Source of the DNA: Pseudeuparius sepicola
Taxonomy: Eukaryota > Arthropoda > Insecta > Coleoptera > Anthribidae
DNA: 64,000 nucleotides
Assembly: GCA_963920635.1 (NCBI GenBank)
Contig: OY987299.1
Location: 120,405,373 to 120,469,372 of the forward strand
Direction: 5' to 3'
A model generated the notes under the pieces. It ran no database searches, had not been told where the DNA came from, and saw nothing but the letters and a program-made list of their open reading frames with translations. Position 1 is the stretch's first letter. The number at the start of each line of letters is the position of its first letter. The position numbers were made by a program, and so were the translations under genes. Positions 58,318-64,000 of the stretch are shown here, piece by piece.

Positions 58318-58734
58318 AAACTTTTACTGGAAGTGTAACTGCAGATATATGGTCAATTTTCATCGTTAGCCCCTTCATTCCCAGCTAGCCTCGATTTGAC
58401 ATTTTAAATGGCGCCCCCCAAGGAGAGACATGTCAAATTTCAGAGAATTAATTTTATATATTTTTTCTTCTACGTCACGAACCAAGCAACCTATTTTACT
58501 TTTCTTTACGCAGCTGCATACATAGAGAATTGTTTGTCTCCCAATGGTGTAAATGTCATGTTATTTCTTCAAAATCAGGAGCAGGAAGTTCGTAGTTTTT
58601 TTTATTTCCTTTAACTCATATTTTTTTACTAAGCCTGGTTTCCACGAATATGTATAGCATATCATAGAAACCAATCAACAAATTTCCATTTCCTTCAAAT
58701 CATCTCATTAATTATTATATGCCTACCTATCTAT
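58318..58734. other. Intronic, no gene seen
   Basis: The open frame 58408-58614 is unrecognised. No element. Confidence 0.45.
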
Positions 58735-58996
58735 GCCTTTACTCTTGGAAGCAGCAAATAGATGGCATAGCAGAATGGTAATACCTCCACCGGAAAAAAA
58801 CACCAAGAATGTTTTAATCTATACTCTACAAACATAGGAACGATGGTATATTAACGGCAATTAAGCAATCGAGTTGGCTATGCGGCCAGCTATGCTAAAC
58901 GCGCCTCGTATCGGGAAATTGTCTCCGTGGAAATCGATCTATCGGCCGGGAGCGCGATTAACCAATTTGCCGCCGTTGCGTCATTAAGTCCGCGAA
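58735..58996. promoter_or_regulatory. Duplicated single-copy block, copy B (5' part)
   Basis: Matches 53730-53990, and is interrupted after GTCCGCGAA by the MULE-like element at 58997-60494. The 3' remainder is at 60504-60582. It keeps GAAATCGATCTATCG and CGCGATTAACCAATTTGCCGCC. Confidence 0.5.
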
Positions 58997-60494
58997 CAAG
59001 GCCTACTATAAAGACAGGCCCTGGCGCACAAAAATCACGTGACCATCTTAGTCAGACGTTACATGTCATTTGTCACATAACTGAAAGCGGCAGCTTGGGT
59101 TTTGAGAAGTTTTCAATGTTTAAAGTGTTTTTAAACGTCTTAGTTTATATTTTAGAAACAAGTTTGTGTCTAGTGCGCGTGTGTCCTGGCGGAGGGGAAC
59201 CGCCCAGGTGTAATTATGGCCTCTGGGTGTCTGGGTGGGAGTCGTGCCGTCCAAGAGTATTGGTGCCGCTCGCACCGACGCGACGCGACGCGTGAGCGCT
59301 GTAAGGGGAATTCTCCCCCGAACCACAGAATAGGGAACCCGGAATGGACTATTATGGACATGGGACAATATTAAGGTGGATTTATAAACTCGACGTTTGC
59401 GTTGGCGCTCCGAAGTTGACGGTGACCTTCGCAGTTTGCGTCCAGAAATGTGAACGACGGAACGTGAAAGATGAAATTAGTTTATCTCGGACGGCACCGG
59501 ACGCAGACGGCAACTGACGGCGTTTATAAACGGTTACACGTAAAAATATTGGGATTGAATTTTCGAGGCAAACGGCAACGGCGAGCGCCAACGCAAACGT
59601 CGAGTTTATAAATCCACCTTTAGTATTGGACAGTGGAGCCTGAGACACAGAGGGGTCAACTGCTTACGGGAGATCCGCGAGTTCAGACGGTCCGGGTGGC
59701 TGGAAGCCGTTCCCGTTGACCACGTTCGGGTTTGTGTATTTATTGTATTCACCATTCACCTTGTGCGAAATAAATCAGTGTTGTAACGTACTCGAGGATT
59801 TTCGTTGTCGACCCACGCCCTGATATGGTTTCTATTCGGCCTTTCACCCTGCCGATCAACTGAGACCTCGTCAATATTTACAGGTATACCTACTGAGGTT
59901 AGTTTTCATTTTTATTTCGTAAAAAATAACCTAAATACCAAATATTGGGTCTGTTTATATTATATTTATACATATTACAAAAGCCAGGAAGAAAGTGTCG
60001 CCATAACAAACATTTGTTTTGCCTCGGGATGAAAATTTCCGCCAAAAATGTATTCGTCAAATCCCAACTGAGATTTAATTTCTAGAAAACCCTTATATAT
60101 GTGTGGCTAACACATTTTCAAGAAAGTGAAACAATAATTAAAGTGGACAAATGTGTTGTGGGAGGAAAATACCTATAGAGAATATCACCTAAGCTAAAGG
60201 AAGGTGATGTCCCAACAATTTTTGAGAATGTGCCAAAATATTGTGAGTGCAGTGCCGTTTAACTCTCAGCCTAAAACAGCTGAGGCAGGTTGAAAATCTT
60301 GAAAAAACAATTAGAGAAAGCTTGGATGCACAAATCCAATAATGTAATAGATGAAAGAAGACTTGCCAAATTGTTACGAAATTTGTTTTTTTCTACTTAT
60401 CTCCAAAAATGCCTTTCATTATATAGAACTAAGTTGGTCACGTGACTACGCGTTTATGCGTTAGCGCCGTGGCCTGTCTTTATCGTTGGCCTCG
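58997..60494. mobile_element. MULE-like non-autonomous element, copy 2
   Basis: Same termini and interior as 34065-35212, with its own perfect 9-bp duplication GTCCGCGAA (58988-58996, 60495-60503). Two independent copies with different 9-bp duplications fix the element boundaries. It differs from copy 1 mainly by a nested 246-bp MITE (59374-59619). Confidence 0.87.
59374..59619. mobile_element. Nested Harbinger-like MITE
   Basis: Absent from the equivalent place in the other MULE-like copies, so both ends are known. Inverted termini AGGTGGATTTATAAACTCGA extend for nearly 40 bp (through CGTTTGCGTTGGCGCTC), with a 3-bp TTA duplication (59371-59373, 59620-59622). A TWA 3-bp duplication is the habit of PIF/Harbinger elements. 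No coding capacity. Confidence 0.85.
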
Positions 60495-60503
60495 GTCCGC
60501 GAA

Positions 60504-60582
60504 CGGCAAAAAAAGTGAAAATGTCGACCGGTGCGCGATGTGGATGATCCGCATTCGAACAGGCCGCAAATTTATTCATATA
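60504..60582. promoter_or_regulatory. Duplicated single-copy block, copy B (3' part)
   Basis: Continuation of copy B after the transposon, with GTGAAAATGTCGACCG and GGATGATCCGCATTCGAACA matching 53980-54033. Confidence 0.45.
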
Positions 60583-60650
60583 TGGAGTAAAAGTGAACGA
60601 TTAGTCCGCCAGCTATTGCGACGCAATTGCACGGGAAATGGGTGAGTATA

Positions 60651-61765
60651 CAGGGTGAGTTTTTTTCGATGCCCACTATGGGGATCTCGGAAACTAGCCG
60701 AGCTAGAACAAAGGTAAAATGGGGAAAGAATTGCAGTTTTGAATGCTCAATGTAATGCCCCTTTTGGATTTTTTAGAAAGTTCATGGCTCACTAGATATT
60801 TTGAAAAGAGTGATTTTTTTGCTATTTCATCAGATCCCTGTAGCTCCGTTATTTCTGATTATACAGAAAAACTGTAGAGACAAAATTGTAGATAATTTTG
60901 GGCTTAATGAGATAATCTTATCCAATATTTTATGGTGTTTGTGATTTTTGAGATATGGCATAAACTTGTGTTTTTTTAAATGTAAATCATACTTGGCTGT
61001 GGCCTTATAAAGTCGGCCAGTATTTTAGCTTTCCAAAAATATAATATAACTTTCTGATTTTTTTTTAATTTTCACATAGTCAGCCATGGAATATTTTCAA
61101 AATAATTACGTTCTATTTTATAATTAGAAATACTTCAAACTTTCTAATATTTTGCTTTTAGCTGGTAACAAAGTGTAACAAAAGAAACAAAAATTAAAAA
61201 ACTTAAATTCAAATTATTATTATTTTAAAAGGTCACCTTTTATAATAAAAAAGGTGTTCAAACAATCCACCATTATTATTTATGCAAATATTGCATCTTT
61301 TTAAACCTGAATTTGTCGCCTTTCTTAGAGAGCGCCTGTCAATACTGGCAATTGCTTCTAAAACAGCTGCTCTTAATTCAACAATTGTCTCATACTTTAT
61401 TTTGTACTGTTCCCCACAAAAAGGAATCCAAAGCAGGCAAATCAGAGGATCGGGGCAGCCAGGAAATAGGTCTATTTCTCCCTATCCAACTATTTGGATA
61501 GAGCTGATCTAGGTACTCTCTCACGGGCAAATAATTATGTGGTGGAGCTCCATCATGATAATTTTTCTTTTATTTTGTTACATTTTGTTACCAGCTAAAA
61601 ATAAAATATTTGAAAGATTGAAATATGTCTTATTATAAAACAGAACATAATTATGAAAATATTCCATGGCTGACTATGTGAAAATTTAAAAAAAATCGGA
61701 AAATTAGCCCTAGCTCTTTTATTTTCTATAATAACTATGCTGCGTATCATATCTTTGGAAGTAGC
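60651..61765. mobile_element. Tc1/mariner-type element, right end truncated
   Basis: Left end TA-CAGGGTGAGTTTTTTTCGATG, same family as 7872-8630. Inner arms 61020-61200 and 61560-61765 are inverted, with the transposase fragment between them. The outer right arm and terminus are missing. An unrelated mariner-type end (CGACCACCCTGTG) occurs at 61892-61904. Confidence 0.8.
61236..61563 (-). pseudogene. Tc1/mariner transposase C-terminal fragment
   Basis: On the minus strand, reading from 61562, the frame gives DGAPPHNYLPVREYLDQLYP, then SWIGRNRPISWLPRSSDLPA followed by LDSF. These are the second catalytic Asp block (DGAPPH) and the region of the third acidic residue (normally RSPDL-x-x-LDF) of insect Tc3-like transposases. 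It continues with ELRAAVLEAIASID and GGLFEHLF, the usual C terminus (G-x-x-FEHLL). P-to-S in RSSDL and no N-terminal half mark it as a relic. This is the coding source of the foldbacks at 7872 and 60651. Confidence 0.82.
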
Positions 61766-62659
61766 CTTATTGTTTAAAATATGGTAAAAAGTTACTTACA
61801 AAAGTTGATTGGAATCAAAGGTAGATGTCAGATTTAAAGTCACAGCCACCTAGTCAAAAAAAAAGAAATTTAACTTTTTTTGTATTTTTTTCGACCACCC
61901 TGTGTATTACAAAAAAAAAATACCGCAAGCGCAACTTATCATCGGATAACACATAAATTTGCTACTAAACTTTAATTTTGTTCGATTAGCAGCTGGAAAT
62001 TTAAATTAATCGAAATCAGAGTTTAAAAATATTAAATTTGTGTGTCCAACTTTCTGCCGGTTCCTGTATAAATATACATATGCATAGACAGCTTCAACGG
62101 CATATTTTTTATTTCTAATATAACTGTATAGTATTTTTAACAAATATTCGGTTCTTCAAAAAAAAACAAATTGATCACAAAATCAAAATTTGCCATGATC
62201 TCTGGAATTTTGCACTATAGTATTATCTATAGTCATAGTCATACTGGTAATATAGAACATATTCTTTGATTCTGAACTTTAGCTTATACCATAGACAAAC
62301 ATAAACATGGAATATCAGAACCCTTGTCGAAATTTTCGCGAACTACTTTGAATAAAATTTGGTACAGAGTAGGTATATTTGGATAGGTTGCCATATTATG
62401 ACGCAAGAATCCTTATGCAACCAGTGGTGAAATTAATTACAATTTATATATTTTAATTTGTTTTCGGTCCAAAATTAAAGCTTGAAAAGTCGTGTACCAT
62501 GATTTTTTGCGAACGGTTTCAACAATGCTTTTGACTATCTATGTCTCCCTTAAGCTATACTTATACATTTTGTGATAATGGTTTTCATAAGATCAATTTA
62601 CTATATTGTGAAAAATTATTTTTTCTAAATTTTAGAGGCATGCTAGAATTTTTCATATA
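61766..62659. other. Intronic AT-rich, no gene seen
   Basis: Contains the isolated CCACCCTGTG end at about 61897. No gene. Confidence 0.45.
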
Positions 62660-62833
62660 CAGGGGATCGGTATAAGTCAGGCAACGCTCTCGAAAAATCT
62701 TTCTTAATGCAAATTTGTTGCCTGACTTATGCCGATCCAATTCTTTTTCTTAATGCAAATTTGTTGCCTGACTTATGCCGATCCATTTTTTTTTCTTAAT
62801 GCAAATTTGTTGCCTGACTTATGCCGATCCCTG
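62660..62833. mobile_element. 174-bp Tc1/mariner-type MITE with three internal repeats
   Basis: TA-flanked ends CAGGGGATCGGTATAAGTCAGGC and inverse. The right subterminal unit (TTAATGCAAATTTGTTGCCT then GACTTATGCCGATCC) is present three times in tandem (about 62703-62739, 62750-62785, 62796-62830), so the right terminus is tripled while the left occurs once. Confidence 0.85.
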
Positions 62834-62835
62834 TA

Positions 62836-64000
62836 TACTAAAATTACAAATTGCACAAATTAGTTTCGAAACTAGCAAAACCGAACCCCAGAAATTGAAA
62901 TTGGACAAGGAAATGGAGTAAGGGTGGCTAATCCTGGCTTTCAGTAGATTTTTAGATTTTTGTTGTTGTTGAAACTTATGCCAGAAATTTTGTGTGGGTA
63001 TACTGGTAGATCCACAAATGAGGTCCAATTTACCCAAAATGGTGCACAAATCACTTTTAAATAAATTTACTTCGTTGGCTCTGGGCACCAAATACGGAAA
63101 AAACTCATTAAAAGTTTGTTTACACTAATATGTACAGGTAGTACCTAATATTCATATCTGAAATATTTGGAATCTATATGCTGCGTCTAACAATACAAGA
63201 AGAAATAAACATATATTTTCATAAGTCAGATCAGTTGGCAAACATATCGTTTTAGTTTTCCCAGAAATCTAAAGATATGATAAAGTTTGATAATTATTCT
63301 GGAGTTTTTAATTTTTTGGGGAAAATAATACAGCATAGTCTAACTTTATTGATTAATTTACTATTTGTAAGCGATTTCATCCCGGCTTGCTTTACTCCGG
63401 AGCAACCTCTCTATCAACGTGGTTGCTTAAGCAGGGTGGCCGAATCCGAACAGCTCGCTTTGCCTCTTACAACAGCAGAATAACAGAGGGCGGCACGCTA
63501 CCTACACTAGGCCGGGTCGAAATAACTTTTTCTTGAAATTGACTTTGCACTACTGTGGAAAAGCCAAACTTTTTTTTTCTTTGCGCTACCAAAAAAATAT
63601 TGTTTATGTTATTTGTATTACACAAAAAAATTGAAGATCCTATTAATAAGTTTATATTTTATACTAGTAAGTATAGTTGTATAACAATTATACGAATATA
63701 TATTTTTTTCACAATTTACAATCCAGAAAGTAACGTGTTACCCTCACTTTATTTACTTCAAAACTTCTTACCGTAAATGTAAATGGTAAAGGTATGTACT
63801 TCTTGCCTGGTACACAGGATATTAACGGTAATTGCCCAGCTTGCCTGAAGCTCTACCTTCTGTTTCACAACTCCTAATTTTCTTTCAGCGGAATATCGGT
63901 TTGTTATGCTAAAACCGTTTAATAATACGTTTTATGCAAAATACATCTCCCACGGTTTGCAGTTCGACAGCGCGTTTAGTAGGTATTTACTACCTACAGG
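62836..64000. other. Intronic or intergenic, no gene supported
   Basis: Open frames at 62819-63091 (-), 63277-63483 (+) and 63555-63776 (+) show no domain. A GC-richer patch at 63370-63520 is single-copy. No RNA gene could be confirmed. Confidence 0.45.

Noticed and set aside
62703..62830. Regular direct repeats as a CRISPR array
   Set aside because: Only three units with A/T-rich 10-bp spacers inside a TA-flanked MITE in an insect genome.
63370..63520. tRNA-like GGTGGCCGAATCCG
   Set aside because: Only a loose A-box resemblance; no cloverleaf or matching B box at the right distance.
42684..64000. Remaining Wnt exons
   Set aside because: Looked for the block after LMQRG (such as an EAFxxAIxxAG-type stretch) and the Cys-rich C terminus. 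None of the GC-rich patches downstream encodes it, so the rest lies outside the window.

Overview
The window looks like a stretch of an AT-rich, repeat-dense insect genome. The evidence is one recognisable developmental gene with metazoan splice sites, many Tc1/mariner- and hAT-type DNA transposon remnants, a Penelope-like endonuclease remnant, and remnants of non-LTR and LTR retrotransposons. I cannot determine the insect order from sequence alone.

Gene content. The only protein-coding gene I can support is the 5' part of a Wnt gene on the + strand, best matched to Wnt10. Exon 1 ends at a consensus donor at 20619 and encodes a signal-peptide-like N terminus (ATG at 20524). Exon 2 (42394-42683) encodes the first conserved cysteines and the ECQYQF...RWNCS block. 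The two exons join in phase across a 21.8 kb intron. The remaining Wnt exons are not visible downstream and probably lie beyond 64000.

Layout. 1-20 kb is upstream of exon 1. It holds a hAT element with a mariner foldback nested in it (0.4-1.9 kb), further mariner-derived foldbacks (2.3, 7.9, 16.5, 18.2 kb), an old hammerhead-bearing inverted pair (10-11.2 kb), a hAT element just upstream of the gene (18.9-19.8 kb), and GC-rich single-copy blocks that are candidate regulatory DNA (3.7, 5.2, 12.0, 13.6 kb). 20.6-42.4 kb is intron 1. It holds more foldbacks, a Penelope GIY-YIG remnant (30.3-30.6 kb), a palindromic element with four hammerhead ribozyme motifs and a 14-bp target duplication (32.4-33.3 kb), a MULE-like element with 9-bp duplications (34.1-35.2 kb), GC-rich blocks (26.3, 35.5, 37.5, 39.9 kb) and a hAT element (39.2-39.9 kb). 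42.7-64 kb is probably intron 2. It holds a foldback, a near-perfect 154-bp palindrome, a hAT element with a broken transposase gene, a decayed non-LTR element, a multi-level nested foldback (51.1-53.3 kb), a foldback carrying a 2.8 kb solo LTR that contains 34 full plus one partial 63-bp repeats (54.7-58.3 kb), a duplicated single-copy block (53.7 and 58.7 kb) split in one copy by a MULE-like element, and a mariner relic with a transposase fragment (61.2-61.6 kb).

Most striking: (1) the 880-bp palindrome built from two roughly 300-330-bp hammerhead-bearing units in each arm, which resembles an animal retrozyme or Penelope pseudo-LTR array; (2) the highly homogeneous 63-bp array inside a solo LTR; (3) the unusually large share of DNA transposons that are full-length inverted repeats, several inside the Wnt intron, where transcription would give long hairpin RNA.
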